DNA of 64,000 nucleotides from an uncultured bacterium (lineage in GTDB: Bacteria; Verrucomicrobiota; Lentisphaeria; Victivallales; Victivallaceae): positions 4,674-68,673 of the forward strand of contig URVC01000018.1 of assembly GCA_900551245.1 (NCBI GenBank), given 5' to 3'. This document shows, one piece after another, positions 55,597 to 64,000 of this stretch. The position numbers and the translations under genes are program-made. Numbering within the stretch: the first letter of the stretch is position 1; every line of letters starts with the position of its first letter. The notes under the pieces were generated by a model, which ran no database searches, was not told the DNA's origin, and saw only the letters and a list, made by a program, of their open reading frames with translations.

Positions 55597-56796
55597 TTAG
55601 TTGGAACAGTTGGTTGACTTTTCAATGAATTGCAGAACAAATTGCCAGTCGGCAAGGGTGACGTCATGTTTGCCGGTGCGCAGATAGTAGCCGACCCCGT
55701 CGCCGTACAGCGGCCGGTCCGGCGGCGGAAACTCCGCCTTTTCCCCCAGCCCCGCCGCGCCGAACAGACGGTAGACCTCGCCCGCCGCCTTCGCCGCCAG
55801 AAACTCGCCGCGCGGATCGGCCCAGAGATCCTCGGTGGCGCTCGCCACCAGCACCGGCCGCGGTGCGATAAGGGAGATCAGAAAGTGCTGGTCGAAGGGG
55901 AGTTCCGCTTCGCGCCCGGCATAGGAATCGAGCACCTTCCGGAACCACCAGGGGAAGGTCTCGGTGATGTAGGAGATGTGCTCCCCGAAATTCCGGCGGC
56001 TGAGCGCCGCGCCGCAACAGCCGGAGTCGTTGCTGACCACTCCGGCGAAGCGGGGATCGTTGGCCGCCGCCCAGAGCGCGGTCTTGCCGAGGCGGGAGTG
56101 GCCGTGCAGCCAGATCCGTTTCCGGTCGATCAAAGGTTCGCTCTCGAGCAGTTCCAGCAGCAGGATGCAGCCGAACGCCCAGGCGCTGATCGCGGTGCAG
56201 TCGCGCTGTTCCGGCGTCAGCTCCTCCGGCGTGCGGAAGAGTTTCCAGACGCTTTCCGCCCGCCCGTCCTCCCGGTCGGGGAAGAGATCGCCCCGGTTGG
56301 CGGTGATGACGCTGAAACCGTTTCGGATCAGTTCCGAAAAAGGCCAGCGGGAAGCGCCCGCACCCCGCTCCGCCGGCTGGGTGAGGCGGGAGGTTTCGGT
56401 CGGGTAGACGTCCGGCTCGGTGCTGACCGCGTGATTCCCGGGGAAGTTCAGCCCGGCAATCGCCGGAACCGGCTTCTCCGCGTGGAGCGGCAGATACCAG
56501 AGAACATCGACGAAATGGGTTTTGCCATCGTTGGCAAGGTGGATTCTGACTTCACGTCGTTTCGCGATGCCGCCGAGTGCGCCGGAGAGTTCGCGGCGCA
56601 GCTCGAAGCGGACCGACTCCGGGCGCGGCGGCAGAGCGCCGTACATGAGGCGGGTGAAGTCGTCGAGAATCTCCGGACGTCTGACGTTGTTCCACTCGAC
56701 GGCGGAACCGACTCTCCCGCCGCGGGGGCGGTCGAGGGGGGAGGGCAGGGGCAGCTGCCCCGCCTTCGCTTCCTCGGTGTTGATCGGGAATGCCAT
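55597..56796 (-). CDS. CE15 glucuronoyl-esterase-like alpha/beta-hydrolase, no signal peptide
   Basis: A 399-residue hydrolase with the CE15 signature GHSRLGKTALWA (nucleophile Ser234), an acid in SATEDLWADP (Glu322) and His377 in GKHDVTLADW. CE15 enzymes cleave esters of (4-O-methyl)glucuronic acid, such as lignin-carbohydrate links. Most are secreted, but this one starts MAFPINTEEAKAGQ with no signal peptide. Its place in an operon with uxaB and uxaA suggests that it frees uronic acid from imported esters. Ribosome site GGAAG precedes ATG 56796. Confidence 0.85.
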   Translation of the reverse strand: MAFPINTEEAKAGQLPLPSPLDRPRGGRVGSAVEWNNVRRPEILDDFTRLMYGALPPRPESVRFELRRELSGALGGIAKRREVRIHLANDGKTHFVDVLWYLPLHAEKPVPAIAGLNFPGNHAVSTEPDVYPTETSRLTQPAERGAGASRWPFSELIRNGFSVITANRGDLFPDREDGRAESVWKLFRTPEELTPEQRDCTAISAWAFGCILLLELLESEPLIDRKRIWLHGHSRLGKTALWAAANDPRFAGVVSNDSGCCGAALSRRNFGEHISYITETFPWWFRKVLDSYAGREAELPFDQHFLISLIAPRPVLVASATEDLWADPRGEFLAAKAAGEVYRLFGAAGLGEKAEFPPPDRPLYGDGVGYYLRTGKHDVTLADWQFVLQFIEKSTNCSN

Positions 56797-56801
56797 ACTT
56801 C

Positions 56802-58316
56802 CTACTCCATGAAAAGGTTGCGACTGGTGAACCTCGGTTCGCTGGTCAGGTTGATGCCGAGCTTGCGCAGCCCGGATTCGTCGCCGGCGGTCGGCAGATG
56901 GCTGATGTGCATTTCGCAGCCGCAGAGTTTCGCGAGCTTGCGCATGGCCAGGCGTGCGGCCGGATTCGACGGCACCGAGACGCTGAGCGCGGTCAGCGTC
57001 TCCGCCAGATCGAGGCTGATCCCTTTGCTCTTGAAGATGTTCTTCTTGAGCATGCCGAGCGAATCGATCACCTCCGGGGAGATCAGCGGCAGGTCGTCCG
57101 GGAGCTTGGCGAGATATTTGATCGCGTTCAGAATGCAGCTCGAGGCGGCGTGGAGAAGCGGGGAGTTCTTGCCGGTGATGATGGTGCCGTCCGGCAGTTC
57201 GAGCGCGGCGCCGCAGTAGATGTTGTCGCTGCCCTTGTCCGGCTGTTTTTCCGCGGCTTTTGCCGCGGCGCGGGCGGGGGCGACCACCCGGCGGTCGAGT
57301 TCGGTGACTCCGAGATCGTCCATCAGGAGCTTGACCCGGTCGATGGCGCCCTTGTCGGCGGCGCCGGTCGCATAGTCGCACATGTAGCGGAAGTAGCGGC
57401 GGATGATCTCCTGAACGGAGGCCTGCCGCACCACTTCGTCGTCGGTGATGGCGAAGCCGACCCGGTTCACCCCCATGTCGGTCGGGGAGCGGTAGAGCTG
57501 TTCCGGATCCATGATCCGCGCGCAGATCCGCTTGACGACCGGGAAGATTTCGACGTCGCGGTTGTAGTTGACCACCGTTTCGCCGTAGGCTTCGAGGTGG
57601 AAGGGGTCGACCATGTTGACGTCGGCCAGGTCGGCGGTCGCCGCCTCGTAGGCGATGTTGACGGGGTGGTTGAGCGGCAGATTCCAGACCGGGAAGGTTT
57701 CGAATTTGGCGTATCCGGCGCGGATGCCGCGCTGAAATTCGTGATAGACCTGCGAGAGGCAGGTGGCCATCTTCCCGGAATTCGGACCGGGGCCGGTGAC
57801 CACGACGATCGGGCGGTCGGTTTCAATGTAGGCGTTGGCGCCGTATCCGCGGCTGCTGACGATGGTTTCGACCTCGGTCGGATATCCTTCGATCGGGCGA
57901 TGGGTATAGACTTTGATGCCGCGGCGGGAGAGTTTGTTCATGAAGGTGCGCACGGAGGGCTGGTTCTGGTAGCGGGTGACCACGACCGCCTTGACGTCGA
58001 GCTCCCAGTCGCGGAGGTCGTCGATGGTGCGCATGGTGTCGGTATCGTAGGAGAGGCCGAAGTCGGCGCGCATTTTTTTCTGTTCGATGTCGCCGGCGTA
58101 GATGCAGATGACGATGTCGACCTTGTCCTTGAGTTTCTGGAGCAGTTTGATTTTCGCATTGGGGTCAAACCCCGGCAGGATGCGTGCCGCGTGGAAGTCG
58201 CAGATCAGCTTCCCGCCGAATTCCAGATAGAGTTTGTCGTCGAATTTACCGGCCCGTTCCAGGATCGCCTGGGATTGTTCCTCCAGATATTTCTCGCTGT
58301 CGAATCCGAGTTTCAT
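56802..58316 (-). CDS. DUF1846 family protein
   Basis: A 504-residue DUF1846 protein, a cytoplasmic family of unknown reaction. Features: KLGFDSEKYLEEQSQAILER start, DIVICIYAGDIEQKK, TRYQNQPSVRTFMNKL, a nucleotide-type loop VVTGPGPNSGKMATCLSQ, and NYNRDVEIFPVVKRI. The start ATG 58316 matches family N termini and has AAGGA upstream. It is the first gene of the operon leading to the CE15-like esterase (5 bases later), uxaB and uxaA, and has a strong promoter. Why it sits with uronate genes is unknown. Confidence 0.9.
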   Translation of the reverse strand: MKLGFDSEKYLEEQSQAILERAGKFDDKLYLEFGGKLICDFHAARILPGFDPNAKIKLLQKLKDKVDIVICIYAGDIEQKKMRADFGLSYDTDTMRTIDDLRDWELDVKAVVVTRYQNQPSVRTFMNKLSRRGIKVYTHRPIEGYPTEVETIVSSRGYGANAYIETDRPIVVVTGPGPNSGKMATCLSQVYHEFQRGIRAGYAKFETFPVWNLPLNHPVNIAYEAATADLADVNMVDPFHLEAYGETVVNYNRDVEIFPVVKRICARIMDPEQLYRSPTDMGVNRVGFAITDDEVVRQASVQEIIRRYFRYMCDYATGAADKGAIDRVKLLMDDLGVTELDRRVVAPARAAAKAAEKQPDKGSDNIYCGAALELPDGTIITGKNSPLLHAASSCILNAIKYLAKLPDDLPLISPEVIDSLGMLKKNIFKSKGISLDLAETLTALSVSVPSNPAARLAMRKLAKLCGCEMHISHLPTAGDESGLRKLGINLTSEPRFTSRNLFME

Positions 58317-58835
58317 ACCAAATCCTTCACCGCAGATGAAAATTGCATATACAAACGTAGAATATACCGGCAAAACGCTGTTTTTTCAAGACGGCGGAGC
58401 AATTTTATCGGCGATGCGGACTTTTGAGGAGGCCGCCGGAACCGGCCGCGGTTTTCCGTACGACAAGGGCGAAGACTATGACCGGATTCCGCAACCGGAG
58501 TGCCTTCCTCGAAACGTTGCTTTCTTCGAGGAGTTCCAAATACATGATGTGGTTCGCAGGAATTGGAAAAATTAATCAGCGGAGCGTTGAATATCGACAG
58601 AGATGTTTTTTGATTTTTTTTGATAACTATATTCTTAATAACTTGTATTTGTTGAATATGATACTATGTTAGTTCTCGGTGCAGCATGGATGAGAAGAGT
58701 CTGTTATGAAAATATTTCCGATTTCTTCAAAACGAGCCGGACGATATTCCGGAACGGCTTTCAAAATGAGACATTCTGCCGGAGATATGGAGTACGGTTT
58801 TCATTTTTGATATTTCATTCAGGAAAGGTAACACA
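58317..58835. other. 519-base intergenic region between the uronate operon and cas12b
   Basis: Holds the divergent uronate promoter at its left end. The right half (about 58560-58835) is notably AT-rich with poly-T tracts (TGTTTTTTGATTTTTTTTGATAAC) and contains the cas12b ribosome site AGGAAAGGT. I see no direct repeats, no anti-repeat and no confident cas promoter. A 53-codon open frame at 58414-58575 lacks a ribosome site and homology. Confidence 0.5.
58361..58389 (-). promoter_or_regulatory. Promoter of the DUF1846-CE15-uxaB-uxaA operon
   Basis: On the minus strand TTGAAA (58389-58384), 17-base spacer, TATATT (58366-58361), 45 bases before the DUF1846 start codon. Confidence 0.7.
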
Positions 58836-61800
58836 ATGCCCGGTCAGTCAAAGGAAGTCACCCGCATCTATCAGGGACGAGTCACCGCTTGTGAAATCAA
58901 AGGCAAAGAACAGCCGCTTTCCATTCTCCAGGAGCACCATCAACTCTATCAGGATGCCGTCAATTACTACCTGTGTGCATTTGCGGCCATGGCAACCGAT
59001 TCCGGAACTCCGATGGGGAAAATGCGGGAGCGTATTACCGCCGCTGCCGACGAGGGCGGTGTCTGGGATGATTTCTGGAGGAACGGCGAAGCGCGTCCGG
59101 GAATGAAAAATTCCCTTGCCCGCACGTTGCATGCTGATCCTGAAACTCTCTCTTTTGCCGTTGCCGCCGAGCGAATTCTGGGACGAGACCGTGCTCCGGC
59201 AGAGGTGCTTGAGGCCGCCATTGATCTTGTTGCCAAAAAGTGTAAAGGGGATGTGCAACAGCCCGGTCGAACCTATTCGGCTTTGTTCTGCGATCCTGAC
59301 TCCCAGGCAAATTTTGAATTTGATGAAACTGCTCAGCTGGCGGCGCAGGGGGCGCTCCGCTTGCGGGCGGCTCTGTATCACAGCGACGCCGTCAATGAGG
59401 TCCGCCGGATCGCACCGGAACTCTCTCTGGGCTGGGCCGGAATCAAAACGCAGAAAGGAAAATTCTTTGAAGGCGAGGAAGCTGTTCAAAAGCTTCTTGA
59501 TGCAGTCGATTATTTTGAACATGAGGTCGACAATCCCCAGGTTGTAACTTACTTGAATTCCGTTCCAGATCTTCCGGCCAGACTGGAGGCTTTCCGGGAA
59601 AAGATTCCCGTTCTTTCTGAGCTGAAAATCGAACGGAACAACCGGGCTGCACGGGAGAGGAAAAATGCAACCCTGCTTCTGAAATATTTCCCGGATGAGT
59701 TCACCATCGGTCTCATGAAATGCTTCATCCGGGAGGATGGCGGCGCAAAGAGCCTCAGTGCAAATCCTTACGGGCTTTCGGATGACCCGATCAAGCTTGC
59801 CCGCGGGGAACGCGGTTTCATCTTTCCATACTTCAGCCGGATTCTAACGGGGAATATCTGGCGCAAGGAGTTCGACATCTGTGCATTCACCGAAGCGCTG
59901 AAAACGATCAACCAGTTTCAGCAGAAATGCGAAGAGCGGGAACAGATGCGCGATGCACTTCAGGCGGATCTTGACTACATGGAAGGGCTCCGGAAAAAAG
60001 GTTCCGGCATTTCCGCCGAGGGCGCGGACGGAGATGAGGAGCTGCCGCTGCCGGTTCTGGCGGGGGATCCCCGCTGGGAATTGCTGAAGAAGCTGTTGAA
60101 AGAGCTTGGTGTCTCCAATTCCTTCACGGAAGACGAGGTGATGGAATACGGGCTGTCATTCCGGACGATCCGCAGTTTTTTCGAGTTGCGCCACCGTTGG
60201 CAGATGATTCTGGAGCGGTCCGGCGGGAATGCTCCGGCTGAAGAGCTGGTGAGAGAACTTCATCTGTTCCAGCAGAAGAATCCGGAGCGAATGGGGAGTG
60301 CCGATCTTTTTCACAAACTGGCCGAGCCGGAATATCGTGATCTCTGGCGGGCGGATTATCCGGCGGGAAGCCGGCAGTCGCGCGATCTTCTGTGCGACGC
60401 TGTGCGTTATTTCGACATGCGTGATCGCGTGGAAATGTTGAGCGAGCCCATTCAGTTCACGCCGGCCGATGCCGTCTACTCCAGCCGTCAGTGTGATTTA
60501 AAGAGACTTTGTGTTTCGAAACGGCCGCTCAATTGCAGAATGGTCTGCACGACACAGATCGCTGTCCGGGATGAGCAGGGGGGCGTCACTTTGCAGGATT
60601 GCATTCTGCACTATTCCGCTCCACGTCTTCTGCGTGACGGTCTGCTCGGCGGAGAATCGTTCCGTTATTTGACGCCGATGATAAAGGCGTTGAATCCGGC
60701 GGCGCCGGCGGAGGTGGATTTCGAGGAGAGTGCCGTGTTTCTGATGCCGGAGTGCGATGCGCGGGGAGAGAGGCGGTATCTGCTGAATTTCTCAATCGGG
60801 GTTCCGGTGGAGAATCTTCACGCCTCCTGCCCGGAGCGTTTTTCCTCAAATCAGTTTTATTTTGCCGACAGCGTGCAGCAGATGTTACTCTGGCCGGGAA
60901 TTGAAAATGGGAAAAATGTGCCGGACTGGTTCCTGAAACGGAAACCGTTCGTATTTGTGTCGGTGGATCTGGGGCAGCGGACCGCCGGAGCGATTACGCG
61001 GATCCGGGTATCTCCGGGAGTCCGGCCGGGTGTGCACGCAATACGGCTGGGAAACGACGGGGTCACCGACTGGTATGCGGAACGAATCTATGGAGGGCTG
61101 CTCCGGCTTGCGGGCGAGGATGCGAAATTTCCGTCGAAGAACGGGATGGAGAAGGAGCGATACGGCAGTCGCGGGCGTTTCGCGGATGCCGGAGAGACGG
61201 CGGAGGCGCGGGAGCTCTGCATCCGTCTCTGCGGAAACGACCTTCTGGAAGGAGATGAAACATTTCCCGAACAGAATGACCGCTTACTCATCGCATTCAG
61301 GCGGGCTCAGGCGAAATGGAGCCGGATCAACCGCTGGCTCTGGATGCTGAATACTCCGGGGAAAGAGGATAAGGCCCTTCAAGAGTATTCCGCCACGCTT
61401 TCCGAAGAGGGGGCGATGCCGTCTCCCTCTCCGGCGGTTCTCCGTCCTCTGCTGGAGGAACAGGAGATGATCTGGCGGCAGCTGCTGCCGGAGATGGCGC
61501 TGACACTGGCCCGCCGCATTCTGCCGTTGCGCGACCGGATTTGGAAATGGGAATCGTGTCGCGGCGAGAACGGGGAGTCCTGCCGGCTGGTGCAGGAACC
61601 GGCCAGGCATCCGGCCCGGGTTCGGATCTGCGGTCAGCGCGGGCTTTCGTTTGCCCGGCTGGAACAGCTCGAGGAGTTCCGGAAACGGATTCAATCGCTG
61701 AACCGCAATCTCATGCGCCGGGCCGGAGCCGCGCCGCAGCGCCCTTCGGAAATGCGGGAATTGCGGATTCCGGATCCCTGTCCGGATGTTCTTCGCAAGC

Positions 61801-62744
61801 TGAACCAGATGAAGGAGAACCGGATCAATCAGACCGCAAATCTTATTCTCAGTCAAGCACTCGGGCTTCGGCTCAAGGGTTGTGCGCGGGGGAACCGTCC
61901 AGAAGAAATTCACGGCGAATATGAGCGGATTCCCGGTGTGGAGCCGGCTGCGTTTCTGGTTCTGGAAAATCTCAGCCGGTACCGGTTCAGTCAGGACCGT
62001 TCCCGTTTTGAGAATTCGCGTCTGATGAAGTGGTCGCACCGCCAGATCCGGGCCAAGCTCACAATGATGGCGACGGAGATTTTCGGTCTTCCCGTACTGG
62101 ATGTTCCGGCGGCATACTCCTCGAAATTCACCGCGGAAGGGATTCCGGGATTCCGGGCGGAATTTTGTTCGAGAACGGTATTCGAGCGTGGAATCGGGAG
62201 GCGTTTCCCGGCTGAGGAGCAGGCGTTTCCGGAACTTCGTGATCTCGCGAAAAAACTGGAGATGCTGGGCAAACCGCTTCTGATCCCGAAGGATGGCGGA
62301 CCGCTTTTCGTGCCTTTCTGCGGCTCGGATACTTTGATTCAGGCGGATATGAATGCGGCGTTCAATATCGGACTTCGTGCGGCGGCGCATCCTGCGATGC
62401 TGACGATTCGCAACCGGATCCGGGTTCGCCGGAGTCAGTCCGGACTGGTTCCCGCCCGCGAGTCCAAGTTGGCCAAACTGGTGTTTCCCGAAACGGACCG
62501 TCTGGAGCCGCAGGAGGGGAAGGAGACGCCGGATGTCCTGTTTGCTCTGCCGATCCCTGCGGCTCTTCTGGAAGGGGAGGGGCGGCAGATCTACCGGTTT
62601 GCCGACCCGGAGAAACACGGATTGACGCTGATTTCCGGAAAAGATCTCTGGCGGACGGTCAAGAAAGAGAAATGGCAGCGTTGTCTGGCATTGAACCGGA
62701 TGCGCCTTGAGGCGGCGGTGCGGGCGTCGGAGCAGATCGATTGA
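58836..62744 (+). CDS. cas12b: Cas12b (C2c1), type V-B CRISPR effector nuclease
   Basis: A 1302-residue RNA-guided DNA nuclease of type V-B. The split RuvC domain is complete: RuvC-I FVSVDLGQRTAGAIT with Asp711, RuvC-II FLVLENLSRYRF with Glu1044 followed by RLMKWSHRQI, and RuvC-III IQADMNAAFNIGLR with Asp1171. The WSH..I block and the AYSSKF motif after RuvC-II are shared with AacCas12b, which separates this from Cas12a and other Cas12 groups. RuvC-I starts about 140 residues later than in AacCas12b, so the N-terminal recognition lobe is larger. AGGAAAGGT precedes ATG 58836. The stop shares a base with the cas4-cas1 start. Cas12b uses a crRNA plus tracrRNA and a T-rich PAM; neither RNA is visible here. 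Confidence 0.95.
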   Translation: MPGQSKEVTRIYQGRVTACEIKGKEQPLSILQEHHQLYQDAVNYYLCAFAAMATDSGTPMGKMRERITAAADEGGVWDDFWRNGEARPGMKNSLARTLHADPETLSFAVAAERILGRDRAPAEVLEAAIDLVAKKCKGDVQQPGRTYSALFCDPDSQANFEFDETAQLAAQGALRLRAALYHSDAVNEVRRIAPELSLGWAGIKTQKGKFFEGEEAVQKLLDAVDYFEHEVDNPQVVTYLNSVPDLPARLEAFREKIPVLSELKIERNNRAARERKNATLLLKYFPDEFTIGLMKCFIREDGGAKSLSANPYGLSDDPIKLARGERGFIFPYFSRILTGNIWRKEFDICAFTEALKTINQFQQKCEEREQMRDALQADLDYMEGLRKKGSGISAEGADGDEELPLPVLAGDPRWELLKKLLKELGVSNSFTEDEVMEYGLSFRTIRSFFELRHRWQMILERSGGNAPAEELVRELHLFQQKNPERMGSADLFHKLAEPEYRDLWRADYPAGSRQSRDLLCDAVRYFDMRDRVEMLSEPIQFTPADAVYSSRQCDLKRLCVSKRPLNCRMVCTTQIAVRDEQGGVTLQDCILHYSAPRLLRDGLLGGESFRYLTPMIKALNPAAPAEVDFEESAVFLMPECDARGERRYLLNFSIGVPVENLHASCPERFSSNQFYFADSVQQMLLWPGIENGKNVPDWFLKRKPFVFVSVDLGQRTAGAITRIRVSPGVRPGVHAIRLGNDGVTDWYAERIYGGLLRLAGEDAKFPSKNGMEKERYGSRGRFADAGETAEARELCIRLCGNDLLEGDETFPEQNDRLLIAFRRAQAKWSRINRWLWMLNTPGKEDKALQEYSATLSEEGAMPSPSPAVLRPLLEEQEMIWRQLLPEMALTLARRILPLRDRIWKWESCRGENGESCRLVQEPARHPARVRICGQRGLSFARLEQLEEFRKRIQSLNRNLMRRAGAAPQRPSEMRELRIPDPCPDVLRKLNQMKENRINQTANLILSQALGLRLKGCARGNRPEEIHGEYERIPGVEPAAFLVLENLSRYRFSQDRSRFENSRLMKWSHRQIRAKLTMMATEIFGLPVLDVPAAYSSKFTAEGIPGFRAEFCSRTVFERGIGRRFPAEEQAFPELRDLAKKLEMLGKPLLIPKDGGPLFVPFCGSDTLIQADMNAAFNIGLRAAAHPAMLTIRNRIRVRRSQSGLVPARESKLAKLVFPETDRLEPQEGKETPDVLFALPIPAALLEGEGRQIYRFADPEKHGLTLISGKDLWRTVKKEKWQRCLALNRMRLEAAVRASEQID

Positions 62745-63961
62745 TGGGGGAGAACTCCGATTCCGGCACGACCATTCCGGTTCGCCGGCTTCACAATTAC
62801 GTATATTGTCCACGGCTGATGTACTTTCAGTTTGTGGAAAATGTGTTTGTCCCCAACGCCGATGTGGTGGAGGGAAAAGGGATTCATCAGCGGGTTGACA
62901 AGCCGGATGTGATTCCTGAGTATCCCCTTGAGGAAGATACCGGGCGGAAAAGTATCCGTTCCTTGGCCTTATCCGATTCAGACCTGGGGATTCACGGGGT
63001 TCTGGATCTGCTGCGGGAAGAAGAAGAGGGATGGCGCGTTTTTGATTATAAGCGCGGGAGTCCCCTGCGTACTTCGGCGCAGATGTTGCAACCCCGAGAA
63101 GCGGATGCCGTTCAGCTTTGTGCATACGTGATGCTGGCGGAAAAAAACGGCTGGCGGATTTCCGGCGGATCCATCTACTATGCGGAAACGAAGCAGATAG
63201 TGGAGGTGGATTGTTCGGATACTCTTCGAGAAACAGTTCGTCGAACGATTCAGGAGGTGCGGTCTGCAATAGCAAGACCGATGCCGGAACCGTTGTATGG
63301 AGATGTGCGTTGCCTCTATTGTTCGCTTTATCCGGTCTGTCTACCGGAGGAATCGCTGTTCTGGAAACGGCAGAAAAAACTTTCCGGGACCTTGCGTCCT
63401 CCGGTTTGTGAAGAACCGGGCGATGAGGTACTCGTAATTCAATCTCCCGATGTCTATCTGGCGCGCCGGGGAGAGTCGCTGGTTGCAACCAGAAAAGGAA
63501 AACCCGTTTCAACGCATCCAATTCACCGGATACGTTCCATTCATCTGTTCGGAGGAGCGCAATTTTCGACACAGGTGCTTCAGCTTTGTCTTGAGCATCA
63601 TTTGAATCTTTCCTTCTTCTCGCCGGCGGGCAAATATCTCGGACGGCTGGACACGCTTTCCATTTCGGGATTGGATTCCCGGCACGGTCAATACCGTTAT
63701 GCGGAAAATCCGTCGCTGGCGCTGCCGATCATACGGAGTATGATTGCGGGAAAAATCCAAAATCAGCGAACCATTTTACTCCGTAATTCCAGAAATCGTT
63801 CGGATTCGGTTGTCGATGAGTTGCAATGTTTGAGAAAAAAAGTGCTCCATGCAGAAAACAGAGAAAATCTTCTGGGGCTGGAGGGCCGGGCGGCCGCTCT
63901 GTATTTTGCCTCATTTCCGGATGTGTTAAAACAACAGTTTTTTTCCAGTGCCGTCCCATAA
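62744..63961 (+). CDS. cas4-cas1: Cas4-Cas1 fusion adaptation protein, truncated in the Cas1 domain
   Basis: Residues ~1-215 are Cas4, a RecB-like nuclease with an iron-sulfur cluster: NYVYCPRLMYF (first Cys), GVLDLL and VFDYKRGSP (metal Asp and Lys), QLCAYVM, and CLYCSLYPVC (three Cys). Residues ~220-405 are Cas1: LVIQSPDVYLARRGE, RSIHLFGGAQFS, LSFFSPAGKYLGRL and LLGLEGRAAALYF with catalytic Glu380. A TAA stop at 63959-63961 comes before the helical C-terminal part that should hold the RRPPxDPxNA motif and the catalytic His and Asp, so about 150 residues are missing. The start ATG 62744 overlaps the cas12b stop (TGATG). Fusions of this type pair with cas2 to capture spacers. Whether the stop is real or a contig-end sequence error is unresolved. 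Confidence 0.88.
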   Translation: MGENSDSGTTIPVRRLHNYVYCPRLMYFQFVENVFVPNADVVEGKGIHQRVDKPDVIPEYPLEEDTGRKSIRSLALSDSDLGIHGVLDLLREEEEGWRVFDYKRGSPLRTSAQMLQPREADAVQLCAYVMLAEKNGWRISGGSIYYAETKQIVEVDCSDTLRETVRRTIQEVRSAIARPMPEPLYGDVRCLYCSLYPVCLPEESLFWKRQKKLSGTLRPPVCEEPGDEVLVIQSPDVYLARRGESLVATRKGKPVSTHPIHRIRSIHLFGGAQFSTQVLQLCLEHHLNLSFFSPAGKYLGRLDTLSISGLDSRHGQYRYAENPSLALPIIRSMIAGKIQNQRTILLRNSRNRSDSVVDELQCLRKKVLHAENRENLLGLEGRAAALYFASFPDVLKQQFFSSAVP

Positions 63962-64000
63962 TTCTTTGAAATCGTCATTCTAACCACCCTATTTGAGCCT

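Noticed and set aside
58414..58575. A 53-codon open frame between the uronate promoter and cas12b
   Set aside because: Codon use looks coding-like, but there is no ribosome site, no recognised family and no partner; kept only as a note.
61284..63572. A 762-codon open frame antisense to cas12b and cas4-cas1
   Set aside because: Low-complexity Arg/Pro/Ser composition and no motif, while the opposite strand encodes intact catalytic motifs.
58317..64000. CRISPR array or tracrRNA within the window
   Set aside because: No regularly spaced direct repeats and no anti-repeat could be found upstream of cas12b or in the 39 bases after the Cas1 stop.

Overview
The window reads as chromosome of a GC-rich Gram-negative bacterium of the PVC group, most likely a Victivallis-like gut Lentisphaeria. 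The evidence is three DUF1559-type prepilin-like proteins (leader [13 protein letters not shown]), each beside a LacI or GntR regulator and secreted carbohydrate-active enzymes, plus lipopolysaccharide genes (arnA, arnD, a heptosyltransferase) and tandem secretin-like proteins that imply an outer membrane. This assignment is inference from gene content; no rRNA is present.

Layout. 1-2.3 kb: end of a metallo-hydrolase gene, a cation-efflux transporter, an NTF2-like protein and tRNA-Cys. 2.3-8.5 kb (minus strand): a three-subunit flavin/iron-sulfur NAD(P) complex (NuoE-like, NuoF-like, NuoG-N/GltD-like), then rpe and gcvT. 8.5-11.4 kb: arnA-arnD. 11.5-15.2 kb: YhaO/YhaN (SbcDC-like) nuclease-ATPase pair. 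15.3-20.6 kb: citrate synthase, a polysaccharide deacetylase, an M42 peptidase, a small membrane protein and an APC-type amino-acid transporter. 20.7-23.8 kb: two tandem secretin-like proteins behind one strong promoter and a ~210-nt leader.

24.3-49.3 kb is a glycan-degradation region built from three repeats of one theme: a sugar-type regulator (LacI, GntR, LacI), a DUF1559 pseudopilin, and large secreted hydrolases (clan-A glycosidases, a CE7-type esterase, and a 1563-residue protein I do not recognise). Between the second and third modules lie housekeeping genes (DUF445, heptosyltransferase, phosphodiesterase) and rnpB (RNase P RNA). 49.3-58.3 kb: a GntR regulator with a GH129/GH101-like glycosidase, then a uronate operon (DUF1846 - CE15-type esterase - uxaB - uxaA) with its own promoter.

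58.8-64.0 kb carries the most notable system: a type V-B CRISPR-Cas locus with a 1302-residue Cas12b (RuvC residues D711, E1044, D1171) overlapping a cas4-cas1 fusion. The Cas1 part hits a stop codon 39 bases before the window ends, after the catalytic Glu but before the region that should supply the catalytic His and Asp. No CRISPR array, cas2 or tracrRNA is visible; if present they lie beyond position 64000.
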